Shown here: positions 19,310 through 29,668 of the stretch, piece after piece
How positions within the stretch are numbered: the stretch's first letter is position 1
Layout of the letters: every line of letters starts with the position of its first letter
From: Rhynchopus sp. YZ270_cl-10
Taxonomy: Eukaryota; Euglenozoa; Diplonemea; Diplonemida; Diplonemidae
Length of the DNA: 64,000 bases
Direction of reading: 5' to 3'
NCBI GenBank assembly: GCA_964035575.1
Contig: OZ037892.1
Coordinates: 620,001-684,000 of the forward strand
Translations under genes and position numbers: made by a program
Notes under the pieces: model-generated
Database searches by the model: none
What the model saw: only the letters and a program-made list of their open reading frames with translations
Told to the model about the DNA's origin: nothing

Positions 19310-21607
19310 ATGAGTGAGTTCAGGGCAAGTCTGTACTTAATATGGTTCGGCCTCTTTGCGGCGTGTCCGTGGCTTGTTGCGAGCTATTTTACGTTTACGG
19401 AGGATCTATACACTGTGTGGGATGAGGGTAATGGTAGCTCCTTTAGGGTGTCTGATGATTTGTTTGCGGATGGAAGGGGGTTTGTTGATGGGGTTGTGGA
19501 GACGTGTGTGGAGGAGGCCTTTAATGTAAGCGACTGTCCGATGGTGCGAGACGTTGCTCTGGCAGAGGCAGGGATGCGGATGACACGTGTCTGCGGGGTG
19601 GTGTACTTTGGGTTTGCTGCATTGCGTGCGTTTGACGCAGCGCTGGTGTGTCTTCATGTTTTTCATCGTATAGATGTTGATCGTGCAGACCGTTTTGTTG
19701 CTACGCACGTAAACGCGTTTGAGGCAATGTACGTTCTTCAGGTTCTTGTCATAATACTTCTGATGACAGGGCTTGCTATCAAACCCGATTTTGGTTCGGG
19801 TTGGATTACAGAATCGAGGGTGCCTTCCGTTGTGTGGACTGCGCTGCGCTTTGAGGCGGTGTCGTCGCTGAACCATTACGTTGTGTCCCCAGAAGAGAAC
19901 GATATCGTCCCGAAGACTGTTGTTGCGCATGTAGCAGCTCGGGTGTTGGTTTTATTGTTATTGGTCAGTTCGCTGCCAAGGCTTGATGTGATCTACCTTT
20001 TAAGAAACAAAGTCTGGCCGTATTTTGTATGGGCATCTTCAGGGTACTACCTAGCGTTGATGTACTTAGGGTATATCTGGCGACGTTATTCAAATGTGCG
20101 TGCGATAGTTACATGGGGAATGCATGTGGTTGCGTTTGACTTTGTATTCTATACGATCACCTACTATTACGGAGCGGACATGCCTTATACGAATTTTTTC
20201 CGCGATGTACGGTACACAGGGTACGTGGAAGGGTTTAACTTCACGTTGTCCCCAAACCTCTTTCCGTTTCTGCTTTTTTTCCACCGCTTTAATATGCACA
20301 GTCAGAAAGGGTGCATGGATGAAATCCTCACCGGGGTGCTGTGGGATCAAGAGGAGCTGACGGAGTGGTGGCTGGGGAGTGGGGAGATGGTGGAGAAGTG
20401 CCACCTACCGCCGCTTGAAGGTGACGGTGATATTTGGTATAATAGTTCCGGGGAGCATGCGGGTTCGGTTCGCTCTGCAAATGGGGTCGCGGTTTTTGTG
20501 GTGCATGAAGGCAAAACGGTGGCACTGAATATCAAAACTGAAGCAAGCCTAGGAGACCTTTGGGCCAGCGTCGCAGCACTTCTTAATTTGGGCAATGAGA
20601 CCCGGCTTCGCATTGATATAGGTGGGATACCCCTTCAGGGTGATCCGATGACTCCATTGTCGCAGCTTGGTGTGTCCGCTGGGGATAGCCTTGTAGTGCA
20701 GACACGTCTGCAGCATCGTGTTGAAGCTTCTCGTGCATTGGCGGCTGTTGGGATGGAGTATCTCCCCCCGTCTCTTGATCCTCTCCCTGGCGCGCATAAA
20801 TTGAATGCGTTGTTGTTGTATTCAAGCGATGCAATGTGGTTTGCAGAAAACCTCCGTCACCTCCGCTCTGATGAGCACAATGCAGTATGGGATGCCATTC
20901 GCACGACCAGTTTCATTTCCCGAACAGAGCTTCTGCAAGCCATGCAGGAGTCGCACCACCCCACTGTCCTTTATGTTGTGGATGCGGGGACGTTGGGGGA
21001 GAAGAGCACCCTGCTTGAAGGCCTTTCAACACTTCGTCTGCGGGATTGGTTGTTAAATGCGGCGAATCTTGCAGAAGCGTGCTTTATTTTGAGGCTTGCG
21101 ACGAGGCATGGCTTTGCAGCGCACAGAGACCTGGCAAGGACAGCACGCAACGAAGCCGACATGCTGGAGGAGGATGAGTACGCAGACCACGTAGCGTGCT
21201 CGCTGATCGCAGAGCGTGGAGTGCCGTTGTCGGCGTTTCCTGGGTTGTGGCGTGCTGTGGTCAAAACGGTGATTCTCCTGCAGTGCTACGCTGGGATTGC
21301 CACCTTTTCCATCTACCTCCACATATCGAACAGCAACGACACCGACGGAGGCGACCCTGCAGCTGGTGGGAAAACCATCTTTCTCGCATTCCTCATCCCC
21401 GCCTCGCTGCTGTTAGTGCTCGATTGTGTTCCAGCCTGGCTTTGGCGCCTCCGCTGTGCACTTCGAGGGCGCGTAGCTACAAAAGTAAAGCAGCATAAAC
21501 AGGAGAAAGAAAAAGAAAAAGGGAAGAAAAACGTAGCCCGCCCCTCCTTCAGTGCTCCCCTCCCAGCGGAATCGCCGGGGGCTGTGGACTATCATGCGAT
21601 GAAGTAG
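19310..21607 (+). CDS. multi-pass membrane protein with internal ubiquitin-like domain
   Basis: 765 residues, family not recognised. Hydrophobic spans are visible near 8-27, 95-118, 138-157, 205-222, 238-256, 268-287, 315-326, 664-684 and 700-722. Between the two membrane blocks, residues about 393-468 read as a ubiquitin-like beta-grasp: VAVFVVHEGKTVALNIKT, then LGDLWASVAALLNL, RLRIDIGGIPLQGD, TPLSQLGVSAGDSLVVQT. This has the ubiquitin order of beta hairpin, helix, short strand, 'tL.qlgi..gd.L.v' end. A soluble region of about 190 residues follows. The tail is Lys/Glu-rich. Ten-span ER proteins with a cytosolic UBL exist (HERP-like, TMUB-like), but the order and size here do not match one I know. 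The ATG at 19310 follows two acceptor-like AGs. Confidence 0.85.
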   Translation: MSEFRASLYLIWFGLFAACPWLVASYFTFTEDLYTVWDEGNGSSFRVSDDLFADGRGFVDGVVETCVEEAFNVSDCPMVRDVALAEAGMRMTRVCGVVYFGFAALRAFDAALVCLHVFHRIDVDRADRFVATHVNAFEAMYVLQVLVIILLMTGLAIKPDFGSGWITESRVPSVVWTALRFEAVSSLNHYVVSPEENDIVPKTVVAHVAARVLVLLLLVSSLPRLDVIYLLRNKVWPYFVWASSGYYLALMYLGYIWRRYSNVRAIVTWGMHVVAFDFVFYTITYYYGADMPYTNFFRDVRYTGYVEGFNFTLSPNLFPFLLFFHRFNMHSQKGCMDEILTGVLWDQEELTEWWLGSGEMVEKCHLPPLEGDGDIWYNSSGEHAGSVRSANGVAVFVVHEGKTVALNIKTEASLGDLWASVAALLNLGNETRLRIDIGGIPLQGDPMTPLSQLGVSAGDSLVVQTRLQHRVEASRALAAVGMEYLPPSLDPLPGAHKLNALLLYSSDAMWFAENLRHLRSDEHNAVWDAIRTTSFISRTELLQAMQESHHPTVLYVVDAGTLGEKSTLLEGLSTLRLRDWLLNAANLAEACFILRLATRHGFAAHRDLARTARNEADMLEEDEYADHVACSLIAERGVPLSAFPGLWRAVVKTVILLQCYAGIATFSIYLHISNSNDTDGGDPAAGGKTIFLAFLIPASLLLVLDCVPAWLWRLRCALRGRVATKVKQHKQEKEKEKGKKNVARPSFSAPLPAESPGAVDYHAMK

Positions 21608-21673
21608 AGAGAGGAGGAGGAGGAGGAGGAGGAGGTGGTGGTGGGGGAGGGGGAAGATGCTTTATCCCTCGTT

Positions 21674-21750
21674 GACACTCCGGGGTTCGATAACCCCGCG
21701 GAGTGTCAGTGCCTGCGTCCCAGAGGCGTTTGCACTATCAACTTCACTTT
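21674..21750 (+). repeat. family F1 element (short hairpin-B subtype)
   Basis: Hairpin A is perfect apart from a 2-nt bulge: GACACTCC and GGGGTT on one arm, AACCCC and GGAGTGTC on the other, loop CGAT. Hairpin B is the short form, GCGTC-CCAGA-GGCGT, enclosed by AGTGC/GCACT. The tail is ATCAACTTCACTTT. Confidence 0.7.
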
Positions 21751-22057
21751 ATCTTGCATATTCTGATGTCCATCAGCGTATATCAAGAAATATGGGGGGG
21801 AAATGCGGTTTATTGGACTGTTAATGTTCACGAGGTAGTTTTGTGGATGGAGGTGGGATAGGGGAGGGTAGGGGTGGCTGCTTTTTTTTTAATTTATACC
21901 TGCTTAAAGGAGAAATAGCAGGCCTTTTGCTAACCATCATGCCATCATGCCACGTTTTTGGGCGTTTTTTATTTTTTTTTTCCATCATGCCACCATCATG
22001 CCACGGGGGGTGGTGGGGCAAGGCTTTCGCTATCCATCACCTGGGGATTTCCCCCCA

Positions 22058-22328
22058 GATGGCATGATGGCATGATGGCATGATGGCATGATGGCATGAT
22101 GGCATGATGGCATGATGGCATGATGGCATGATGGCATGATGGCATGATGGCATGATGGCATGATGGCATGATGGCATGATGGCATGATGGCATGATGGCA
22201 TGATGGCATGATGGCATGATGGCATGATGGCATGATGGCATGATGGCATGATGGCATGATGGCATGATGGCATGATGGCATGATGGCATGATGGCATGAT
22301 GGCATGATGGCATGATGGCATGATGGCA
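22058..22328. repeat. 8-bp tandem satellite (GATGGCAT), about 34 copies
   Basis: A pure octamer array of 271 bp with no visible interruption. Minus-strand ORFs reading MPSCHHAI are translations of it. Confidence 0.95.
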
Positions 22329-22341
22329 CCTTAAAATTTTT

Positions 22342-22399
22342 CTGCTCGCTGCGCTCGCGGAGGTATACCTCAAAAAAATTTCCGCTCGCTTCGCTCGCG
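22342..22399. repeat. GC-rich direct repeat flanking a 12-bp palindrome
   Basis: CTGCTCGCTGCGCTCGCGG and CCGCTCGCTTCGCTCGCG, each next to an A/T run, flank the perfect palindrome GAGGTATACCTC (22360-22371). A further GC foldback, CGCGC/GCGCG around GCGAA, lies near 22692-22709. Confidence 0.6.
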
Positions 22400-25329
22400 C
22401 TGTACGCTATTTTCTTCCTGCCTACGGTGCCATTTTACAATGTCTAAGGGGATTCCCTTGCATTTTGCAGTCAAAAATGAAACTTGACCCAAGCTGCAAA
22501 AATTTGACCATTTTTAGTTCAAAGTGACCCAACCATTGCAACAGCCCCTGCTTCTGGAAGACGTATTGATTTTGTACGGTTAGTGTACGTAAGGCGCAAG
22601 ACCAAGCGCCGTTAATAAAGGATTAGATTCCGTTTTTTTGTTATCTCGCAAAGCTGACCCTTCGCCTCTCCACCCTGTGGCTGGCAGGGAGGCGCGCGCG
22701 AAGCGCGCGACGACCGCTTTCACCAGGTGGGAAAGCTCGGAATGTACTTTTTTTCCAGGAAATTATTTTTTTTTGACCATCATGCCATTCAGGGGGAAAA
22801 TCCCAAAGTTAGCAAAAGGCCTGGAGAAATAGGTTCTTCCGATACGGTCGCTAATCACCCCCCTCCAACAGGGTAATCGAGCAATCAATGGAAATATTTT
22901 TTCTCTTTTACTTACCTATCAGAGCTACTATTTTGTCCTCTCGTTTGGGCTCTGCGCATCTCCCATCAAAATCTGTTGTCCAAAAAATAGAAACAAAAAT
23001 ATGGAGATACAACCCCCCCTTTTGTTTAGTCTTGCGAAGTCCCTGTTTGCTGTCATGGGTTCTAGGTGCTTTATCAATGTTACGTTGTTTGGTGTTTTTG
23101 TTGACACAGCCTTTTCCCTTTTTGCCTGATGCAACAATGTGATGTGTAATCTTACACAGGGTTGATAGGCTTTTTTGTTTATCATCCCCTTCCATGACCA
23201 TATCAGTGCAATACGGAGGGTATCCACATTTGATTTGGATTTGGGTGGGGAAGAGGAGGGTACGTGTAGATTGCTAGAGGGTTCGCGTTCGTATAGGGTT
23301 GATGTGGCTGCGGTCGCGCTCTCGGTGGTAAAAAAAAATACCAGACCAGCAACAGCTCTCACGCATGGCACTATGTACCATCCTACCATGCTCTGTGCCC
23401 AGGAAGTGAGCCGCGTCTGATCAGATCCACTGTTACTCAATTTGCTGAGAGGCTTGCGTGGCTTAAATCCTTGAAACAAAGCGTATCGGCTACTGGGCAG
23501 TGCAGGGGATGGGTTAACCTGGGGAGGAGGAGGGGGGATGGCGCAACAGCAGACACCACAAACCCGCTCAGTGGGGTAGGGGGTTTACGGTGAGAGCTCA
23601 AGACGGCCTTCGGTTTCAGTGCGTGGGGGAGTGGGGAGGAGAAGGGAGGGGATAACGGGAGAAATCTTCAACCTTAGTGGCGAATTGTTGGTAGCGCAGG
23701 ACAGAAGAGTTGGATCCTCTTGTGAACGCTACCACCGTAGGGGGGCAAGCACCCTCTGTTGAGGAAGAGAGGAGATGGAGAGGGGAGGGGGTAGTTCAGG
23801 TCGAATCCGAAGGGTTTGCGTTGGCAAAGAGATGTGGTTGGGAGAGGAGGATGGTTATTTGCACTCTGTGTTTCTTTCCTCAATGGGGATTTGAGAGAGA
23901 GAGAGAGAGAGTCCCTGAAGAGACCGGAGATGGGAGGGGGTGGGTTGGGTATAAGTTGCGAAACGATGGTTCAATGTATTGTATCTTGTGCAAAAAGAGG
24001 GGGGCTTTTGTGAGTACGACGAACGATTGTGGTCAAGAAAAGGGGTGCCGTACGAGAGGTTTTGGGGGTCGTTTTGCATGAGTTTTTGCAACCTTTTTGT
24101 AAACTACTCTTTTCTTATGTTGCTGTGGCGCGAGGGATATGGGCACAGTGTGTGGTGGTGTGCTTACGTTTGCTGCCGAATTTAGGTTACATTTAGACGT
24201 AAACCTCAAATGGATGTAGGACCGCATGGTTGGGGTCCACGGTGCACCCGGTCATCAAAGTACACTGCCCCGAGAGGGATTGGTGTTGTACTCAGGTAGC
24301 TACGTGCCGTGAAGGCGATTGTGTGTGAATATCAGAAAGTATCAGTCAAGGCTGTCCTTACAGACGCATGCCAAAGCGGACGCCACGTGGGTGTGGACTT
24401 AAGAGTGAAGGGATTTGTATTTCAAGTCAACTTTGCTTTGAACAGAAGCTCGCGATACAATGCACTGTGGAGAGGGACGGTGCAGGGTAGGGGGGCATGG
24501 GGAAGGGGAAGAGGAAGGGGCAGGGGTGTAGCGGTTGTGTGCTACATTCTGATTTTGTGTTGTGTTTTTCTCCTCAAGAAATATAGAATGCAAAACGTCG
24601 TTGAGTGTTTTGGCACCTCTGGTAGTGTACACCTGGGTGTTTTTGTTTAGTTCGGTTCGAGTCGGCAGTTTGGCAAACGCGTCAACCCGCTTGGTAATAC
24701 GATGGTGTTCTGAGTAGAGGGGAGGGAAGTGGTAGGTGTGGTGAGGAGGGGAGGGGAGGGGCTTGTATTGTTGCATTGCTGTTGCATTGCTACATCTAAA
24801 TGAGTGTCACTGGGTTGCCTCAGTTGGGTCTCATCATTGTCATCACTTCAATCATTCTGGGGGCTGCAATCAGACTGGCTTTTACGTTGCACCGTGGTCC
24901 ACGGAGACACATCAGGTGGTCACTTCTTTGTGACGGTGTGGGGCACGATACGACGATGCTGCCTGTGTGGGTTACTTCATCACTCTCTCTGTGTGAGGAA
25001 GAGGTCGCAGGGACGAAGGTTGAAGGGGGGATAGGGTCGCGGAAGTGTTTCACTTCTCATTGAGGTGCAATCAATAGAGAGCTGTTGTTAGCAGGTGAGT
25101 GGTCACTACTTCGTTTGGCTTAGGGTACGGGGGATTATGGGTTCAGGGAGGTTTGTCAAGTTATCCAGGAGTGTAGCACGCAAGTGTAGAATGTACCCAT
25201 TTTCCGGTTGTCCACATCATCGTAAAGAGAATCCACACCTCACAACACCTGCAGGCCTTGTGTTCCTCACTCAACACCACCACCACCACCTCGGACACCG
25301 CTCCACCCTTTCCCGCCGTCAACCCAACA

Positions 25330-26769
25330 ATGCGTGTCTCGTTGTACACTGCAGCGGCCTGTGTGCTGCTTGGGTCTGCCTGCGGGCAGGACACACGCCC
25401 GAACGTGGTGATCTTCATGCCCGACGACATGAAGTTCCTGTGGGACGAAGCACCTGCGGCATCGGTGGCGGCAGGCGAGACACGCAGCAGCAACGGCGGG
25501 ACGCTGCCGACACCACACATGGACCGCGTCAGAGACGAGGGTGCGGTGTTCACGCGTGCGTACACAGCAGCGCCGAAGTGCACGCCGTCGCGCTTCAGCC
25601 TGCTCACAGGACGTGACCCCGCACGCAGCGAGTTTGGCATTGCATCAACGACGCAGTCGGCGGAACCTGACTGGGACGGCCGTGTGCAGGTCAGCGTGCC
25701 GCACACTAAGCTGGACGCGGCAGACCTGACACGCAACCTGCAGACGGAGCTGAAGGCAGAGGGCTACGCCACGATCCACGCAGGGAAGTGGCACCTCTTT
25801 GCGGGCGGCAACGTTGCGCGGGACTACCTGCAGAACTACAGCAAGCTTGTGGCGGACATTGAGGGTGCGGGCTTCACCTCCGTCGCTGCGGCGTACGTGT
25901 CGAACATGGGCAACGAGGGGGCGACGGACGGGAACATCACTTGGTCGCACAACAACGAGTGGGTGGTGGCGTCTGCCCTTGAGTCTGTGGGCGAGGCGGT
26001 GGCGGCGGAGAAGCCGTTCTTCCTGTACATGGCACCGACAGGGCCGCACGGGCCGGACACGGAGGAGGCGATGTTCGACTACTCCCCCAGGGCAACGCCG
26101 TCGGGCATGCTTGCGGCAGACCCTGTCACGACGATGCGTTCGCGTGCGGACGTGTGGGCTGCGGCAGCGGAGACGACCCTGCTGAACCAGGAGACCGCAG
26201 CTGGGCACATGTGGGTGGACGACATGCTCGGTGCCGTGCTGAAGCGCCTTGAGGACCTGGAGGTGCTGGACAACACCTTTGTGGTGGTGTGCCAGGACCA
26301 CGGGAAGGAGTCGAAGTCGACTGTTGACGAGGGGGGTGCACGCATCATGCAGGCGGTGCGCTACCCGCCGTCTGTGTCTGCGGGGCACAACGTTGTGTCT
26401 GTTGTGGCGAACCCGGACACATCGGCGACTGTGCTCGACCTTCTTGGCGTTGACGCGTCGTACTCGCTGGACGGGCGGTCGTGGCTGACGGAGGCGACAC
26501 TTGGGCGCGTCCCTCGCAGAACTGTGCCGAAGTTTGTGTCGATGGGCACGGACCGTGCAGTGCTTGCCGGGGACTGGAAGTACGTGGACGGTGCGCTGTA
26601 CAACCTGGCGTTGAACCCGCTTGAGGACGTGGACCTGTCTGGAGTGGCTGAGCACAGTGCGAAGCTGGAGGAGATGGCGCTGATGCTTGCCTGCCACGAC
26701 CTCGACACGTCTGGACTGAGTGATGCTGTGTGCTCCCCGGGGGTGATCCGCAACGAGTTCCGTGGGTGA
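25330..26769 (+). CDS. secreted sulfatase, array copy 1
   Basis: The protein is the same 479 residues as the solitary copy at 2119. This copy sits at the left edge of the array: its leader matches the others only from about 25230, and it has two private leader changes (ACCGCTCCACC instead of ACCACCCCACC, and CCAACAATG instead of CTACAATG). It lacks the (CT) run and CCCCCCTAG, so it may use a different acceptor or be expressed differently. Confidence 0.95.
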   Translation: MRVSLYTAAACVLLGSACGQDTRPNVVIFMPDDMKFLWDEAPAASVAAGETRSSNGGTLPTPHMDRVRDEGAVFTRAYTAAPKCTPSRFSLLTGRDPARSEFGIASTTQSAEPDWDGRVQVSVPHTKLDAADLTRNLQTELKAEGYATIHAGKWHLFAGGNVARDYLQNYSKLVADIEGAGFTSVAAAYVSNMGNEGATDGNITWSHNNEWVVASALESVGEAVAAEKPFFLYMAPTGPHGPDTEEAMFDYSPRATPSGMLAADPVTTMRSRADVWAAAAETTLLNQETAAGHMWVDDMLGAVLKRLEDLEVLDNTFVVVCQDHGKESKSTVDEGGARIMQAVRYPPSVSAGHNVVSVVANPDTSATVLDLLGVDASYSLDGRSWLTEATLGRVPRRTVPKFVSMGTDRAVLAGDWKYVDGALYNLALNPLEDVDLSGVAEHSAKLEEMALMLACHDLDTSGLSDAVCSPGVIRNEFRG

Positions 26770-28050
26770 ACTGAATGTGTGATGTGTTTTTGTGTTTTAT
26801 TTATGGTCATGGCACGCATTTTGATATTTTGTGCTGTTTTTTTATTTTTTATTTTTTGTTGAAATTGTTTGCAGAACGTTTGTGCGGAGAGATGAGATGA
26901 AGCGAGAACCACACAACACCCGAAGAAAAGAAAAGGTGGCTGTTTCGTTGTTACTGGTATTGTTATCTTGTTGTTGTTGTGACTGCTGTGTCCAGCTTTT
27001 TGTTGGTTGACGAGACATTACACAACAACAAGCACAGCAAACCACGCCACATCAATGCCACCACTCTTTCGCCTTCTTTACCGTCACCTTCGCGTTGTTT
27101 TTGTCAATTGCTATCACTCTGCATGTTTTGCGTAATGTTCTTCCTTTTTGTGTTGCCTTCGTGTTGCTGTGCAACAAACGAGCCAGGCATGCTTGGGAGA
27201 ACAAAGGAACCTTCCACCGAACTTTTCTTTTAATTTCTTTTGCCCCTGCCCTAATGACAAAGAAAGCCTTGAGAGCTGTTGCAGTGTTGCTTCTTCTCAC
27301 CGGCGTTTTGCGTCTGCTAGGTGCAGGTGTGCAATACACAACCACACAAGTGCTGGGGAATTCCATTCCCCTAAACACGCTGATATTAAACACCATAGAG
27401 TGGTGTCTCTTCCTTGTCCTTCTTGAAGTGTAGTGCATTCCACACACTTCCAACCAAAGAACCCTTTTTTAGGCGTCTTTTCTGTGCCACTGGGCTCTTG
27501 CCCAGAGAGAAGACCAATTTTTTCCCGGAAAGTTTGAAAGTTAGTTAACACCCTTCAGACACCTCTCCACATCGTTCCGAAGGAACTTTTGTTCACTTTC
27601 TTCTTTCGAAGGCCTTTCTCGGTGCTTCGCTGCACCCAGAACGCAAAAGGGTTGAGTGGAGGTTTGTTGCGTTCAGCATATCGACTCAACTTTTGCCCTA
27701 TTTTTTTTGTTCCAGATGTCTGTGTGCATAAAACAAACACATTCATCACGTCTGCTTTACTTTTAGTGCATTGTGCTCTGTGCCGCCCTTGAAACCACCT
27801 TGCTGATTATGAGCAACCTCCATGTGGGGTTGCAGCAGGTTGTGCTGAGCCACCTATCCGGTTCTCTCCCGCTCAGCACGACTTTGCATAAAGAAAAGGG
27901 TAGCAAAGAAACCCCCACCTAAGTCACACAAGGTTTACTGGTATCTACAAAAGTAAGTGTCAGGGTCCGCACAGTGCACAGTGCACAGTTCTCCCTTTTC
28001 TCTCTCTCCGCCCTTCCCCCTATCAACAACAATACCTTCAATACAATCAC

Positions 28051-28085
28051 CTCTCTCTCTCTCTCTCTCTCTCTCACCCCCCTAG
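28051..28085 (+). promoter_or_regulatory. (CT)12 pyrimidine tract and AG, array leader
   Basis: A run of 12 CT dinucleotides followed by CACCCCCCTAG gives a strong predicted trans-splice acceptor 143 bases before the ATG at 28229. It recurs every 2,899 bp before each later copy; the run after the last copy has about 11 CTs. Confidence 0.5.
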
Positions 28086-28228
28086 TTTAGCTTAGCATTG
28101 CACCTATCCCACCCCCCACCCCCACCCTCATCCACACCTCACAACACCTGCAGGCCTTGTGTTCCTCACTCAATACCACCACCACCACCTCGGACACCAC
28201 CCCACCCTTTCCCGCCGTCAACCCTACA

Positions 28229-29668
28229 ATGCGTGTCTCGTTGTACACTGCAGCGGCCTGTGTGCTGCTTGGGTCTGCCTGCGGGCAGGACACACGCCCG
28301 AACGTGGTGATCTTCATGCCCGACGACATGAAGTTCCTGTGGGACGAAGCACCTGCGGCATCGGTGGCGGCAGGCGAGACACGCAGCAGCAACGGCGGGA
28401 CGCTGCCGACACCACACATGGACCGCGTCAGAGACGAGGGTGCGGTGTTCACGCGTGCGTACACAGCAGCGCCGAAGTGCACGCCGTCGCGCTTCAGCCT
28501 GCTCACAGGACGTGACCCCGCACGCAGCGAGTTTGGCATTGCATCAACGACGCAGTCGGCGGAACCTGACTGGGACGGCCGTGTGCAGGTCAGCGTGCCG
28601 CACACTAAGCTGGACGCGGCAGACCTGACACGCAACCTGCAGACGGAGCTGAAGGCAGAGGGCTACGCCACGATCCACGCAGGGAAGTGGCACCTCTTTG
28701 CGGGCGGCAACGTTGCGCGGGACTACCTGCAGAACTACAGCAAGCTTGTGGCGGACATTGAGGGTGCGGGCTTCACCTCCGTCGCTGCGGCGTACGTGTC
28801 GAACATGGGCAACGAGGGGGCGACGGACGGGAACATCACTTGGTCGCACAACAACGAGTGGGTGGTGGCGTCTGCCCTTGAGTCTGTGGGCGAGGCGGTG
28901 GCGGCGGAGAAGCCGTTCTTCCTGTACATGGCACCGACAGGGCCGCACGGGCCGGACACGGAGGAGGCGATGTTCGACTACTCCCCCAGGGCAACGCCGT
29001 CGGGCATGCTTGCGGCAGACCCTGTCACGACGATGCGTTCGCGTGCGGACGTGTGGGCTGCGGCAGCGGAGACGACCCTGCTGAACCAGGAGACCGCAGC
29101 TGGGCACATGTGGGTGGACGACATGCTCGGTGCCGTGCTGAAGCGCCTTGAGGACCTGGAGGTGCTGGACAACACCTTTGTGGTGGTGTGCCAGGACCAC
29201 GGGAAGGAGTCGAAGTCGACTGTTGACGAGGGGGGTGCACGCATCATGCAGGCGGTGCGCTACCCGCCGTCTGTGTCTGCGGGGCACAACGTTGTGTCTG
29301 TTGTGGCGAACCCGGACACATCGGCGACTGTGCTCGACCTTCTTGGCGTTGACGCGTCGTACTCGCTGGACGGGCGGTCGTGGCTGACGGAGGCGACACT
29401 TGGGCGCGTCCCTCGCAGAACTGTGCCGAAGTTTGTGTCGATGGGCACGGACCGTGCAGTGCTTGCCGGGGACTGGAAGTACGTGGACGGTGCGCTGTAC
29501 AACCTGGCGTTGAACCCGCTTGAGGACGTGGACCTGTCTGGAGTGGCTGAGCACAGTGCGAAGCTGGAGGAGATGGCGCTGATGCTTGCCTGCCACGACC
29601 TCGACACGTCTGGACTGAGTGATGCTGTGTGCTCCCCGGGGGTGATCCGCAACGAGTTCCGTGGGTGA
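28229..29668 (+). CDS. secreted sulfatase, array copy 2
   Basis: The first array copy with the full leader. The protein is identical to the other copies, including Cys84 (formylglycine site) and the signal peptide. Readings in other frames are also the same as in the neighbours, so silent differences are absent or very few. Confidence 0.95.
   Translation: MRVSLYTAAACVLLGSACGQDTRPNVVIFMPDDMKFLWDEAPAASVAAGETRSSNGGTLPTPHMDRVRDEGAVFTRAYTAAPKCTPSRFSLLTGRDPARSEFGIASTTQSAEPDWDGRVQVSVPHTKLDAADLTRNLQTELKAEGYATIHAGKWHLFAGGNVARDYLQNYSKLVADIEGAGFTSVAAAYVSNMGNEGATDGNITWSHNNEWVVASALESVGEAVAAEKPFFLYMAPTGPHGPDTEEAMFDYSPRATPSGMLAADPVTTMRSRADVWAAAAETTLLNQETAAGHMWVDDMLGAVLKRLEDLEVLDNTFVVVCQDHGKESKSTVDEGGARIMQAVRYPPSVSAGHNVVSVVANPDTSATVLDLLGVDASYSLDGRSWLTEATLGRVPRRTVPKFVSMGTDRAVLAGDWKYVDGALYNLALNPLEDVDLSGVAEHSAKLEEMALMLACHDLDTSGLSDAVCSPGVIRNEFRG

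Larger units (their letters stand above)
21920..22822. repeat. inverted-repeat block around the second octamer satellite
   Basis: AGGCCTTTTGCTAAC (21920-21934) and its complement GTTAGCAAAAGGCCT (22808-22822) bracket the region. CTGGGGATTTCCCCCCAGAT with TGGCATGATGG (22041-22070) is inverted, with small changes, at 22776-22805. The satellite motif also occurs in the opposite orientation (CCATCATGCCATCATGCCA) at 21934-21952 and 21981-22003. Confidence 0.65.
21608..25229. other. long intergenic region before the sulfatase array
   Basis: 3.6 kb with no supported gene. It holds an F1 element, an octamer satellite with inverted flanks, a GC-rich direct repeat around a palindrome, and G-rich stretches (23500-24000, 24480-24530). 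An 87-residue ATG ORF at 24800-25063 has one hydrophobic span but no recognised family. A 183-residue minus-strand ORF (22928-23479) was not recognised either. At about 24230-24440 the sequence resembles 59488-59580. Confidence 0.6.

Noticed and set aside
21674-21707. tRNA gene suggested by GGGGTTCGATAACC in family F1
   Set aside because: The pairing is GGGGTT/AACCCC with a 4-nt loop, one base off a true T-arm and B-box spacing. No anticodon arm, D-arm or A box is in place.
22058-22328. Octamer arrays as CRISPR
   Set aside because: Pure 8-bp tandem repeats without spacers, in a eukaryotic genome.
22928-23479. 183-residue minus-strand ORF
   Set aside because: It opposes the gene direction, has no motif, and crosses homopolymer runs.
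24800-25063. 87-residue ATG ORF with one hydrophobic span
   Set aside because: Short, no family likeness, and no convincing acceptor signal. It could be a small gene but is not supportable from sequence alone.
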